The notes under the pieces are model-generated. The model was given only the letters and a program-made list of their open reading frames with translations, was not told where the DNA came from and made no database searches. From NCBI GenBank assembly GCA_009746045.1, contig RPFO01000253.1, forward strand, positions 3,880,332 through 3,944,331: a stretch of 64,000 nt of DNA, in the 5' to 3' direction. The first letter of the stretch is position 1; each line of letters opens with the position of its first letter. The DNA is from Mesostigma viride (taxonomy: Eukaryota > Streptophyta > Mesostigmatophyceae > Mesostigmatales > Mesostigmataceae). A program made the translations under genes and the position numbers. Shown in pieces: positions 18,476 through 30,044 of this stretch.

Positions 18476-19500
18476 TGCAAGCATTATAGAAGGAGCAGCG
18501 GATGCATTATTGCATGTGGTTGGACCGGCACAGACCACCAGCCTCCTCTGACTGCGTGCACCGTCCCTCTGTACCCGCCATCTGCCTTTTTTTGCAAGTG
18601 GCTCCAGCAGGATAATGAGCTTGGTACCTTACCCGTCCTCACCTCCCCGAAATTTATGGTAAAATGTTGTTTACCTCCCCTGCTGCGCGTGAACCGCTCC
18701 AGCTCCTCCTCCGACACAACCGATCCCAGGGACAGCTGGGGGAACGCACCCTGCAGGTGCTCCCGCATTGCCCCAGGGTCCTTGATGTCCCAAAGCACGT
18801 TGTCCGGGTGGGTGATCACCACCGACGTGCGCGGCTCCTGGGGGTCCCTGGGTGGCACCATGGTTCGCAGCACGAGGCTGTGCTTGCGTCCCCGGTACGC
18901 GCCGTGGAATACGTACGCGACACCTGGCGCCGCGGGCTCGCGGCCTTCCTTGTCGACAGCGAAAGACGGCTGCACCCGCAACACTTTGAAGCGGAGGCCG
19001 GTGCTGTGTGATGGCATCAGCTGCATGCGGAAGCGGGAGGAGACACCTGGCGCATCCCAGGACGCCAGTGTGGCACGGACGCCAGAGTTTAGGCCGTCGC
19101 AGCCAAGGATGAGGGTTGGCTCGAACACCGTGGCCTCCCCTTCCTCACTATTTTTGGTATCTGCAGCTTTGTCGATAGTACTGCCAGCAATAGGAGTTGG
19201 CCTGATGGTCTGCCCAGCAACCTGGACGCTTCGCTCGGCAGGTCAGTTCTGGCGCACGGACACCTGGATGGCATGCGCGTCGTCTCGCGTCGTCTCCACA
19301 GACACCACGTCGAAGAGGATGGAGATGCGGTGCGACCAGTTGCGGGCGATCTCGCGATGGAGGAGCGAGAGCAGGACGTGGCGCGGGATCCAGTATATAC
19401 GCGGGGCGCCGCTTGGTAACAACCGAGGGCGGTTGGAACGTTTTGCGCCTCCCGTCGGGCCATATGACCATGCGGCTGAAGGACTGGTTGTCCATTACAA

Positions 19501-20269
19501 TTCGTTCAAGTGGCCCGCCGGAGCGGCTGTACAATTTTTCCCAGTGAGCGCGCTGCCAAGTGTACTTGTGGGCAAATTTTTAGGTGCCCCGTCACTTCGA
19601 GGTACTAAAAATTAGGCTACGGTACGAATTCAGCGAATTTCAGCGAATTTTCAGTCGAACCAAAGGAAGTGACGCCAACTACCAAAAAGTTTCCGTTACG
19701 AATTTTCAGCCCAACACTCGCGCAAAATGAAGTTACGGCAACTACCAAAAAGTTTCCGTTACGAATTTTCACTCCCACACGTTTGCACAAGAGGAAGTGA
19801 CGGCAACTACCAAACAGTTTCCGTTACGAATTTTCAGTCCCACACTTCGCGCAAATTTTAGTAGGGCTGCACGCAAGCTACCTTTCAAAATTTTGCGCTA
19901 GTATGGAACGCATTTCATTCGTCTGGAGGAACGCTGCCCGCCAACTACCCCCGTTCAGAATGTTCCGCCGAAATTTACTTGAGATTTGGAAATCTGAACG
20001 TGCGCGCAAATTTTAGTAGGGCTGCACGCAAGCTACCTTTCAAAATTTTGCGCAAGTATGGAACGCAATTCATTCGTCCGGAGGAATGCTGCTCGTCAAC
20101 TGCCCCCGTTCAGAAAGTTGCGCCGAACTTTACTTGAGATTTGGAAATCTGAACGTGCGGTTGGAGTTTCGCGGGGAAACCCAAGTTCCCTAGTAAGTCA
20201 CCAATGACGCGCTTCGAACACTTGTCCGCTAAAACCTAAGCAGCCGCTCCGGCTGGCCACTTAAACGAA
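19501..20269. mobile_element. 0.77-kb inverted-repeat (MITE-like) insertion in a pseudogene exon
   Basis: 29-bp terminal inverted repeats at 19501-19529 and 20241-20269 match at 27 of 29 positions (core AGTGGCCNGCCGGAGCGGCT). Inside are four ~65-bp units (AACTACCAAAAAGTTTCCGT and neighbours, 19610-19850) and two ~153-bp units (about 19850-20002 and 20003-20158). There is no coding capacity. Exon 1 of the FAD monooxygenase copy resumes on both sides. A target duplication is not clear. Confidence 0.75.
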
Positions 20270-20667
20270 ACTTGATGCGACCCCGACCTGGGATAGCTCG
20301 TCCGTAAGGCCGACAAAATCCGTGAACTTTTGGGTCCGCCCGTTTATCAGGTATAGATACCCGAGGGCAGGATCGCATGCATCCACCTCGCTCCGCTTCT
20401 CCAGCACGACGATGTCCTCCCAGCCTCGTTTCGCGAGCATGAGGGCGGAAGCCAACCCGGCCGGACCGGCACCCACCACGAGAGCGCAGAGGGCTTGTTG
20501 TGGGCGCGGCGGGCATTCTGCACATTGGCTCCAGCGGACGCAGTAATTCGTGGGTATACTTGGCGCCTTCTGCTGGGTGATATTCGCTCCCGCATGGCCT
20601 GGAAAGAACCGATCTCGCTGAGCTTGGTCGGTCTGCATAAGAATGTAGTTGTCATTGAAAAGGTCAT

Positions 20668-23600
20668 TGGATCAACTTACTTCAAGGCCAGGAATATCTC
20701 CGTTGATCTTACGCAAGCCTGGCGCTTGAGAGCATGCCGGTGGGGTGGCTGCTGCTCCGCTTCCAATGACGTAGCTGGATAGGTACGGGGTGCGAGGAGC
20801 ATCTGGCCTGTGCAAACATGGAGTATGTGTAAATTTTTAAAAATCCGATACGAACTCAAAATGGATCATGGGAAAGTGCTCTGACCGCCAATGCAAGCAG
20901 CCTGCCACCGCATCCTTGTCTCGCAGCCTGCCCTGTGGCCCATGCTTCACGGGCTTTCGAGGGCTGCATACCTCCGCAAATTACAGTGCTGGTCACGTGG
21001 CTCGTGCTGTCAGCCTGTCACGCTCTGTCACTGCCTGTCACTGCACTGTGCTTGAAAAGAACAGCCCCGCACCAGCCTGCAGCCCCGCACCAGCCTGCAC
21101 CTTGCCGCGCCGCGCCGTGCCGTAGGTACTTACTTGAGCTTAGTTAGTTGTAAGTTGTATCCCACGCCGCACATACGTTAGCTTAGTTTAGTTAGTTAGT
21201 TAGTTGAATCCCACGACGCGTGTAGATAGGTCGGCATACCGTCCCTGTTGACACGGCGAGCTCCCAGCGACCAGCAATTATTGGAGAATCCAGCACTTCA
21301 CCGCAATCAATCCTGTTGTATTGTCTGCAGCTGCTCTGATGTATCAACTCATTCACACTTGGCTCTGAAGTAGCTAGGCCCGGCAACTGAACGTCAGTGG
21401 GCGTCAGCCGCGTAGCTAGGCCGAGTCTATGTAGGGGTCAAGTATCTCACCGCTCTCACCTTAATTGTTCACGGTTTGCCACGCCATAATGAGGCAGGAC
21501 CAGCCGTTGGATCCACTACTAATAACCCTGTCGGAGTGTCGGTTCACCGGCGTGGGAATAAACTCAACTCAACTCAACTCAACCGGCTCATACGTGAGCA
21601 TACGCGGTGAGCTCACGTGATTAATATGGAAGAGGTGTCCGTCTTACGTGTACCGTGGTGTAGTAGGTGTCCCTCGCCACGCCGCACATGGGCCGCACAG
21701 AGTCAATGATAGTGGCCGAGGGCCGGTATATAGTATTATATCGGATGGATGGTGCTAGGGTACTGTTATGTGGATTGTTGCATCATCAGACACCCCCGCG
21801 CTGAACGCTGCTTGGCCGGTGCTTCCTCATAGCAAGCCGTCACACGTCACAAGTATCTGCGGAGGGAATGGCATGTGGATTTGTCGGTGACAACAGGTAG
21901 CATGGGTACTCCCCTGATGCGGCGGTTGGTGCCTCCGATCCCCGGCCGTTGGCGCAGTGTCGGGGCTGATTCCACGTGTTGTGCATGATCGGCGACGGCA
22001 GGCGTGACTCAAGAAGCTTGACTCAAGAAGAAGGTGTCCACAGATCTCATGGTGCATGAGTCTGGTCTTGCTTGGTGTCGGGCGGCTCCGATTCCGATGT
22101 CCGGATGCACATCGACGTGGCCCCCGCGACCTCATCCGCCTGGCCGGGACCGCAACGCGGAACGGCCGGCAGTAGTCTCCTAGTTGAGCGCTTGGTGCAG
22201 GATGTATGTACCTGGACGTGTAGGGGTGGGCCGGTTGGGGCGTGGGTCTGGTTGGTGGCTTGTGGTCGTGGTCAGTCAGGTCGGTCACAGCCGGTGGCGG
22301 CGCTAGACTACAATACCGGTCCGAGGTAGTGTAGTGTGTGTGTTTGGGGGGGGGGGGGGGGGGGGGGGGGGGACCCCCCCTCCCTTTCTTTGGCGGGTGT
22401 CATGGGGGACATTGTTAGGAGTTGATTATTTAGTAGTTGTGGGACGCAGTTGTCAATGTGGGTAGCTCGAGCGTAGGTCACATGCATGTTCGTGCGAGGG
22501 GTGGGGATGCTTGGGTTGCGGTGGTGGCTACTAGCCTATGGTACGTAGGCGGACTTGGCGGTGGTCGGTGCAGCAGTGTCAGTTATGGTTGAGTCAGGAT
22601 TTGATTGGTAGGTTGCCCCGGAGGCCGGGGTGGGCGGGGTTGGTTATGGTTCACGTGGATGGTGGGGTGGAGTCATAGTTGTCTCTTTGATAGTATATCA
22701 TTGGTTGGGGCAGCAGCCGGGGGATGGGGTGGGCGGGGTGCAGTGGTCATGGTTGTCTCCTTGATAGGGGAACCTCGTCGTTGTTGGGCGGTAGGGTGGT
22801 TTGTTAGTGGGTGGTTAAATAGTGGGCATGCAGTGGTTTAGTGGGTGGTTTAGTGGGTGGTTTGCGATGTTTGTGTGGAAGGTGGTCATGGAGGTAAGAT
22901 CGAAGGGTGGTAGTCACATAGGTTGGTTAGGGTGACTCAAGGTGGATGGTCCGGTGGGTCAGCGTATGGTTTGGGGAGGAGGGCAGCGTATGGTTTGGGA
23001 AGGAGGGCGGTGTTACGGTAATTGTGGGGGACCTCAGTGCGGGGGCGAGAGGGGTCCGTAGTAAGTAGTAAGGGGGGGATGGATAGCTCGGCATGTGGAT
23101 GTCTGAGTGTGATGTATATTATTTGTGGGTGGGGTGGGTATGTAACTGTCAGGCAGGGGAGTGGGGTTAGCGGGGTGGAGGGTGCTGGCATTGTGGCGGG
23201 ATGGTTGGAGGCACATGGACACACGTGCATAATGGCAAGTCTGAGTAACTGTATGCATAGCAACATTGGACTAGCTGTGCCTAGAACATCTGCAACCCTC
23301 ACCATGCAATGTTCAACCAACAGCAACGGGCAACTGCCAACAGTGACAACGTTCGCAAGATGTGACGCCAAGACAAGGCCATTGGAGACCCTGATCGATG
23401 TTAAACTTCGTTTGGGGGGTTCCTAGGTAGTCCTGCCGTGTACTTATCTTAATTCAGGGCCGCACACTTTGTGTGGTGCAGCAAGGGCTCAATGATGGCC
23501 GGTATGGTGGTATAGCCGGTTGGTGCACCATGAAGACCTGGATTGCCATGGAGATCCGGCGTGGCGAAGGGGCCGCAGGGAGCGAGGCAACATCATTGGA

Positions 23601-25239
23601 GGAGGCGATGGAGCGATTGAGAAAATGTAGGCAGCAGCCCGGTGGCCAGCAGCGGCGGATTCAGTGGAAATATTGCTATAGACGTGGTGCGTGCGGTGGG
23701 ATGCATGGTATGCACTGCATGCCTGCTATATCACTCGATCGGCATTTCGTGTTACAGCACGTACAGCCCGCAGTCGGCCAATGATGGAGGAGATGGGCCT
23801 TGCTGCGACTCGAGGGTGTGGTATTGCATGGGAAAAATGATGCCGAGAGTCCGGCTCTGGGCGTCCGTCGCGTGGTGACAGCTGCAGCGTGATGAGGGCC
23901 GAGGAGCTCGAGATGTGCAGGTCTCGTCGGGACATGTGGGCCGCTGGTAAGGTCGCCAATGTGATGGAGGCCTCTCCATCGTGCCAGTCGGATCGACATC
24001 ACTTATTAACAGCCAAATGGGCGGCTGAATTGTTGGTGGGGCTAAAATTCTGGTATTAACTGCACCGGCAGATTTGACCCAAGAAAGCTCCATTCGCGGG
24101 CATGGGCAGGCGAGGTAAAAGAGGGAAACATTGCGCCAGCGGTTGAGGAAAGAAGAAGGCCTGTTTACAGTGCTGGGCCTCAGAAGGAGTCGAGGCGTCG
24201 ACTCAGTTGGCAGGGCGACGATAAGTCTGTCAAAGCTGCGCATAAGTAAGTAAGTACTTGCGTGTCATGCGCAAAGGCATGCCACGGAGTACTATGCTAA
24301 TCTCATAGAAAATAATTACACAAAAGTTTAAACAAATATCGTCTGCATCATCCCCCAACCGTTAAGCACTAGATGGGGATGTAATCCTCATCCGAGCTGT
24401 CCTCTACTGTAATGGTGCAGACGAGGCGGTAGTGTAGCGGCTATCCTCAGGACCAATAACCTCCACCTGCGGACTTCTACCCTGGCTAGCAACGGGCCGC
24501 GGGGCCCGTGGGGAGAAAAAAGCTGCGCATGGGTGGCGCAATGAGAGCTCATTAGGAAGGTCTCGCGCAGGAGGTTTCTATGGGCTAAAATTTATCTCAA
24601 GTCCTCGAAGCGTAGGCGGGTGAAAATTGTAAATCCGCCATAGCCGCCATTTCAAAAATTTTTCCGCGATTCCAATTATTGGGCAGTTGCCAACTACTGT
24701 ACAACAACTACTACTCGTGGTTTCAAGATAGATGCGCATCAGTGCCCGATTGCCACGTCCCCCGCCCGTGCCACAGCGCCATGTGACTGCATGGCGTCAA
24801 CGAATTAAGTTAAGTCACGCACAGCCGAGAAAGTGAAAGTAACGTTGAAACATGTGTTTGTACTTTGATATGAACATTGTGTACCCGGCCAGTCCTGACT
24901 GATGTTGCAGCCTAGCCTGGCCGGGTACATAACATATCCAGTAAATATATAGTACTTAATCCATTAATTACTAGCATGGAATTTCGTGCACATGGTAGAC
25001 TATGCCGACGGACCATTCTCGCAAGAGGGAGCCCTCTTCTGAGACCGTGTACGTATCCAGCTACGTCACTTGGAATCCAAATGGATGCCTCGTTACCGGG
25101 GAAGTTTTTTCTGACGGACAAAGGTATGGACCCCATCGAATGGTCGATCGATCTGGCCGGCACATTACCATGCAGGCCGGCGATGTAGGGCCTTTTCAGA
25201 TGGCACGCGGGGAGCGAATATATCACCGAGACTGTGCTC
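20668..25239. other. Long gene-poor region
   Basis: No supported gene in 4.6 kb. Visible items are short repeats of TAGTTAGTTAG at 21140-21210, a (CTCAA)n stretch at 21560-21583 that could be a SINE/LINE tail, a run of about 29 G then 7 C at 22347-22380, G/T-rich sequence at 22500-23200 on the plus strand, and two copies of GTTGTCTCYTTGATA (22678, 22752). Open frames up to 163 codons have no recognisable domain. Confidence 0.55.
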
Positions 25240-26140
25240 AGGAAGCATCAACTGTACACACTTGTTACTGCATCCGCGGAGGCCGATGTGCAGAATGCCC
25301 GGCCGCCGATTCCGTAACCAGGCCTCTGCTCTCGTGGTCGGTGCATGCTGGTCCGACTGGGTTAGTTAGCTACCGCCCTCATGCTTGTCAATGGACCAGG
25401 GCAGCCGAGGATGGTTGGCAAATAAAGCAGGAAGGTCGTTCAACGGGCGCCGGTTCTTGCTGGTGACGTGCAGACAAGTCGGTCCGTTGCGCCCGGATAG
25501 ATTATTGCCATCGATATTGCATGCTCTGCTCCCAGTATTATGCCTGCATGTATAGTTCGCCTCGTGTACAGATAGCTTAGATGTACATCATTGGCCGGAA
25601 CTCGCTTAGCGTGGTAGCCATGACTGCAAAAAATCCCAATTGCTTCATTGCTTTATAAAAATAATATCTATGCTATTGCTAATTCATGTCACACGCACCA
25701 CATGGCCACGTGTCATGCATGGCACGTCATTGCATGGCTTTGCATTGGCCGCAATTCGGGGATGGCACGTCACTGACAACCACAGGCCACTTCCCCGCGG
25801 CCCGGCTCAGTACTGCGAAGCCATGCAGTTGGTGCTGCCGCCGGCACCCGCTAATGCCCAAACCACTGCCAGCCCCCCAGCCAGTGAGCACGCTGTCACC
25901 GCAAGTCTGATTGGAGGTGCGGATGCCATAGTGGGGAATGTGAAGGATAGGGCGGCAGAGATGCCTTTGAACGACATGGCGGCCACGTACCAGAGCTAGC
26001 CTGGGTGCCGCAGATGCCAATGGCCAGCCCGATGTTACCCAGGGCGTCCCTGCCAGGCGGAGGGGGGTCAGGTGCTGAGCATGGGGGCCGGATGCGCTGA
26101 ACTGCTTCCTGCCAGACCTCGGGCACAAGGCGTCGACGTA
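25240..26140 (+). pseudogene. Third, strongly decayed copy of the FAD monooxygenase
   Basis: 25240-25420 matches the intact gene around 2745-2905 at base level (shared runs include AATGCCCG and CTCTGCTCTCGTGGTCGGTG), but the GxGxxG motif is out of frame. 25790-26140 matches exon 2: TACTGCGAAGCCATGCAGTTG is preceded by a CCCCGCG context, and the damaged GD region (CTGCTTCCTGCCAGACCT) lies near 26105. Exon 1 downstream of the Rossmann segment and all of exon 3 are missing. Same orientation as the intact copy. Confidence 0.8.
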
Positions 26141-26390
26141 TTCGTACCCCTGTTCAAGTGGGAGGGGCAGTCTGACCTGCTAATAAATTCTGGCTGTCGA
26201 TCCGAGCCCTTAATTGACGATGGCAGCCCACGCTTGCGCTCAGTCTTTGAAGTATTTCTTTTACTCATGTTGGCATGCTTGGAGGAGCGTTGAGACGTTT
26301 GGTGCAGGATCCATTACCCCTCGGCTCTTGAAATTCATCACTTGATTGCCCGTGCCTTTCATCATCGCATATAATTAATTCATGTTAAAT

Positions 26391-26493
26391 TAAATTAAAT
26401 TAAATTAAATTAAATTAAATTAAATTAAATTAAATTAAATTAAATTAAATTAAATTAAATTAAATTATAACATGACTCCGTTGGGAGATCATG
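26391..26493 (-). mobile_element. LINE 3' end: CAAC-loop hairpin and (AATTT)n tail
   Basis: Read on the minus strand, a hairpin at 26493-26471 (lower stem CATGA/TCATG, bulged T, upper stem CTCC/GGAG, loop CAAC) is followed by about 15 AATTT units (26468-26391). It is the same 3' structure as in the neighbouring LINE, so probably a nearly fully 5'-truncated insertion. Confidence 0.55.
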
Positions 26494-26578
26494 TTGCACA
26501 TATTCCTTGCTGGATGGATGGAGGTGGGCGAAGCCGCGTAATCAAACTAACCTAACTCTACTGAGCTATCAAGGAGAC

Positions 26579-29500
26579 CCTCCACCCCCACCCCCCCCCC
26601 CCCCCCGCTAATAGGGCAACGGCCCATTCTTGGCATTGCAAGTTTTAACGTGCGCACCCTCCCTGCAGATCCTTCTACGAGCGGCGGCACCCCAGCACGC
26701 CAACGCGTCGACGAGCTGATCGCCCTGTGCGCCGACAACAAGATCGCTGTTCTTGGAGTCCAGGAGCACCGACGCACCGTTGACCCTCAGCACGCGGTCA
26801 ACGGTCTGCTGGTCGACGACCTGCGTGCAGGCTGGCGGTTCCACTATGGTGGCGGCGACGCGCCGGGCCAAGGTGGTGTGGGCCTCTTGTGCTCGCCGGC
26901 AGCATCAGAGCAGCTCCAGTCCATCGTGCTGCGGTCCCCGCGTGTGCTAGTGGCCACTTTTTCAGCCACTGAGGGCCATTCACACCACACGCTAACCGTT
27001 ATCGTGGGATATGCACCACATGCGGGTCGAGCTCAGGCGGAACGTCAGGCCTTCTTCGACGCTCTCAAGGAGGAGGAGGCCAACGTCCCAGCTCGGCACT
27101 TCCTGGTTATGCTGCTCGACGCCAACGCCACGCTGCCAGTTGGCACTGGGGGCGCTCAGTACTCCCCAACCAACACGACAGCCAACGGTAACACGCCTTT
27201 ATTTGCGAATCTGCTGGCAGAATCTGCGCTGGTTGCATGCAATGCTTCTTTCGCACGCCCCGCTGAGCAGCTGGCCACCTTTTTTGGGCCGTCGGATCGG
27301 GTGGTGTGCCTTGATTATGTCTGCGTACGTCGGGCTCAGCGCCCCTCAGTTGTCGATGCTCGCGTCCTGCAAGATTCTGTCAGCACAGTGGAATCTGATC
27401 ATCGTCTCGTGCTCGCTCGCATCAGATTGCGGTTTCCTGGGTTGAAACCGTCGCGACAGCTGGCACCTCAGCCAGATCTGAAAGTGCTCCGGATTGTGCT
27501 GAAGGATGCCGACAAGATGTCAGCAGCAGAGCAGGCCGCTATGTCGCACAGGGATGATTTCCTGGCCGTATTAATTCGACGCCGGGGGCAGCCGACAGCA
27601 GTTACACGCCATTCCGCCGCCCGGGGATATCTCAGTGATCCTCCGTGGTGTCGCCGCCAAGTATCGCCTGGCTGCCCGCACCCTCCCCACCTTGCCTCCG
27701 CGTCGGCAGCTTGCTGTCCACCGTCACGCACCGACAGTGGTCGCCGCCAGGCAGATGCTCCGCCGCAACAGAGATCCGATCGCCAAACCTGGGCTGCAAG
27801 CAGCTCTGAGGGCCGCCTACGAGCAGGCTGAGAAGGCAGATGCTCAGCAGATGGTCAAGGACCTGCGCAGCTGCCAGCAGAAGCATGACGGCAAGGGGGC
27901 CTGGTTCTGGTACAAGCGCCTCGGGCACCCGGACGGCCTCGGCCGGCCCCACCGCCACGACGTCCCCGGCGCCCCAGCCAAGCGGCTCCGTACCTGGGCC
28001 ACGGCCACGGCCGAGGTCGTGGGGACAGCTGCGCCGCCCCCACCCCTGCTCCCAGCCGCCGCCGCCCGCCCGGCCGCCCTGGCCGGCCCCGCTGGGCCCC
28101 CTGCCCCGCCTAGGTCAGCGGCGGACTACCTAGTCCCCCCGCTGGTCGGCCCACTTGGCGACCCGTCTGACATGCCTCCTTTCACCTCTCGGGAGGTCAC
28201 GGAGGCGGTCCAGCGCCTGCGTTATGACGCAGCCACCGGCTCTGACGAGATTCCGGCCGCAGTTGTAAAACTTGCAGCCGAATTCGAGGACACAGGTGTT
28301 ATGCTGCTCTTCCGGGACATCTGCAACCGCCTTCTGCTGTCGTCGCAACCACCTCCAGCGGCCTGGCAACACAGTTTTCGCACGATGCTGTACAAGAACA
28401 AGGGGTCGCCTGCCGACCCCGGCAACTACAGAGGGGTGTGCATTCAAAGTGCCGCCCCCCTCAAGCTTCTTATGCGGCTCATCCTGAACCGCCTGCGCAC
28501 GGCCCTGGACGGTCACCTCAGCGAGACTCAGCACGGCTTCCGTTCAGGTCGCAACACAGTACAGGCGCTCTTCGCTACTCGCCGCCTGGTGGAGGAACTG
28601 CAACGCCTTCAGCCTGGTGAGTCCCCTTTGCACCTTGTGCTGGTGGACTTCATCAAAGCCTTCGATTCGGTTTTCTGGCCTGCGCTTTGGGACATCCTCG
28701 AGTTGTTCCGGATCCCCCGCCCCCTGATTGCTGTCATCCGCAACCTGTATGAAGGGTCCACCACTTCGGTGCGCACTTCTTACGGGACCACGCCCCCATG
28801 CCCTTTACAGAAGGGTGTGTGGCAGGGCTGCGTGCTGTCGCCCTACCTGTTCATTATTGTTGTCGAATACGTAATGATTCAGGCGCGCAAGCGATTTGCC
28901 CGCATCGTGGGCAGGGAACCAGGAGTGCAGGTTGCTAACAAATTCTGGCATGGCGGTGCGGACACGGAGATTCGGCTAGCAGACATCATTTACGCAGACG
29001 ACACCACCCTCTTCGAGGACACTGAGCAGGTGCAGACATGGCTTGACTGCCTGGCTCTCGAGGCCCGTGCAGTGGGGCTTGAGGTCAGCAAGAAGACAGA
29101 GGCCCTGGCGGTTGGGCTTGAGCACCAACTCAGCGCCGCCCCTCTATCTCCTACTGACGGCTCTCGAGTCCTGTATCGGGACCGCGTTAAGCTGCTGGGC
29201 AGCCTGCTAGTCCCCAGCTGCGAGGTTGATGTGGACCATCGCATCTGAGTAGTCCCTCGCCTGGCACGCTTTACGTCAGTACCGGGCCCTGTGGCGCAAG
29301 CCCCTCCAGGGGCAAGATCGAGAAACAGGACCTGTTCAAGGTCCTCGTCCTTCCTGTTCTCACGTATGGCGCCGAGACGTGGACCCTCACCGCCGACCTG
29401 GCCCGCAAGCTGGACGGCGCGGTCACCAGCATGCTGCGTTCCATTTTCAGAGTAGGATATGCTGCTCATGTCCGCAATGAGGACCTGTACCAGGGCATGC

Positions 29501-30031
29501 CCTATATCACCAGCACCATTAAGCAACGCCGCCTGCAGCTTGTAGGGCACCTAGCTCGCACCAACCAGGTAGACACCTCACGTGGCCCCCCCGCAGGACT
29601 GCGACCAGCCCAGCCTGGCCGGCACCTTCTGACGTGGGCTGGGCCCAGTGATGTTAGACGCCGCAAGGCCCGCACCTTCAAAGAACAGCTAGTAGAGGAC
29701 ATCGGGGGGGCCTAGGCCTCTCCGTGATTTGGAAGAAGATGATGGACAAGGCCAAGTGGGCCCAGGTCATAGAGGACAACGAGCCCCCCCCAGTGGGGAA
29801 GCGCCCGCGTGTGCAATCCCGCGGGACGGCACGCCAGATAGCTCCCCCTACGGGGCAGCGTGCGGCTGCCTAGATAGATGTTGTAGTTAGAATGCTGTTA
29901 GATAGATGTAGTATGTAGCCAATGTAGATAGATTAGACCGGTAGGAATGTTTGCACCCATCCATCCATCCATCGGGGTTAATGCTCCGTGACTCCCCAAC
30001 GGGAGCACGAGTCTAATTAATTAATTAATTA
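26579..30031 (+). mobile_element. Nearly complete LINE: APE-type endonuclease plus reverse transcriptase
   Basis: The endonuclease/exonuclease/phosphatase domain runs from GIASFNVRTLP (about 26625) through AVLGVQEHR, MLLDANATLP and VCLDYVCV to STVESDHRLVLARI (27415), covering the expected N, E, D, S-D-H motif series. RT (frame change near 27600-27635): LYKNKGSPADPGNYRGVCIQ, LVDFIKAFDSVFWPALW, GVWQGCVLSPYLFIIVV and the catalytic IIYADDTTLFE. A stop TGA follows at 29246, then a shifted C-terminus with LTYGAETWTL, RRLQLVGHLARTNQVDTS and a second shift in a G run at 29704. The 3' end is a CAAC-loop hairpin (29987-30009) and an (AATT)n tail. ATCAAGGAGAC occurs at both borders (26568-26578, 30032-30042) and is the likely target duplication. 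No ORF1 is seen. Confidence 0.92.
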
Positions 30032-30044
30032 ATCAAGGAGACAA

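Larger units (their letters stand above)
16381..20667 (-). pseudogene. Inverted, broken second copy of the FAD monooxygenase
   Basis: All three exons of the 2643-9964 gene are recognisable in order on the minus strand. Exon 1 is in two blocks (20667-20270 and 19500-18678), exon 2 is about 17692-17351, and exon 3 is 16750-16381. Exon 3 is fully open and ends in a similar hydrophobic tail. The damage: a 2-bp insertion before the Rossmann motif (near 20480); a 0.77-kb inverted-repeat element inside exon 1 (19501-20269); a 4-bp ATAC insertion after KRRPAY (near 19395); and a 1-bp shift with stop TGA in exon 2 (near 17485), after which GVVLLGDALHSFPPDVGQG resumes. Splice positions match the intact copy. 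The downstream intron now contains a 44-bp tandem repeat and intron 1 a (CCACG)n array. No functional product is expected. Confidence 0.9.

Noticed and set aside
20929-21147. Small Cys/Pro-rich plus-strand proteins
   Set aside because: Imperfect short repeats (GCCTGTCAC, CAGCCCCGCACCAGCCTGCA) with no homology I recognise and no splice or start support.
24420-24490. A tRNA gene
   Set aside because: The sequence vaguely resembles tRNA halves, but there is no good B box and no acceptor stem.
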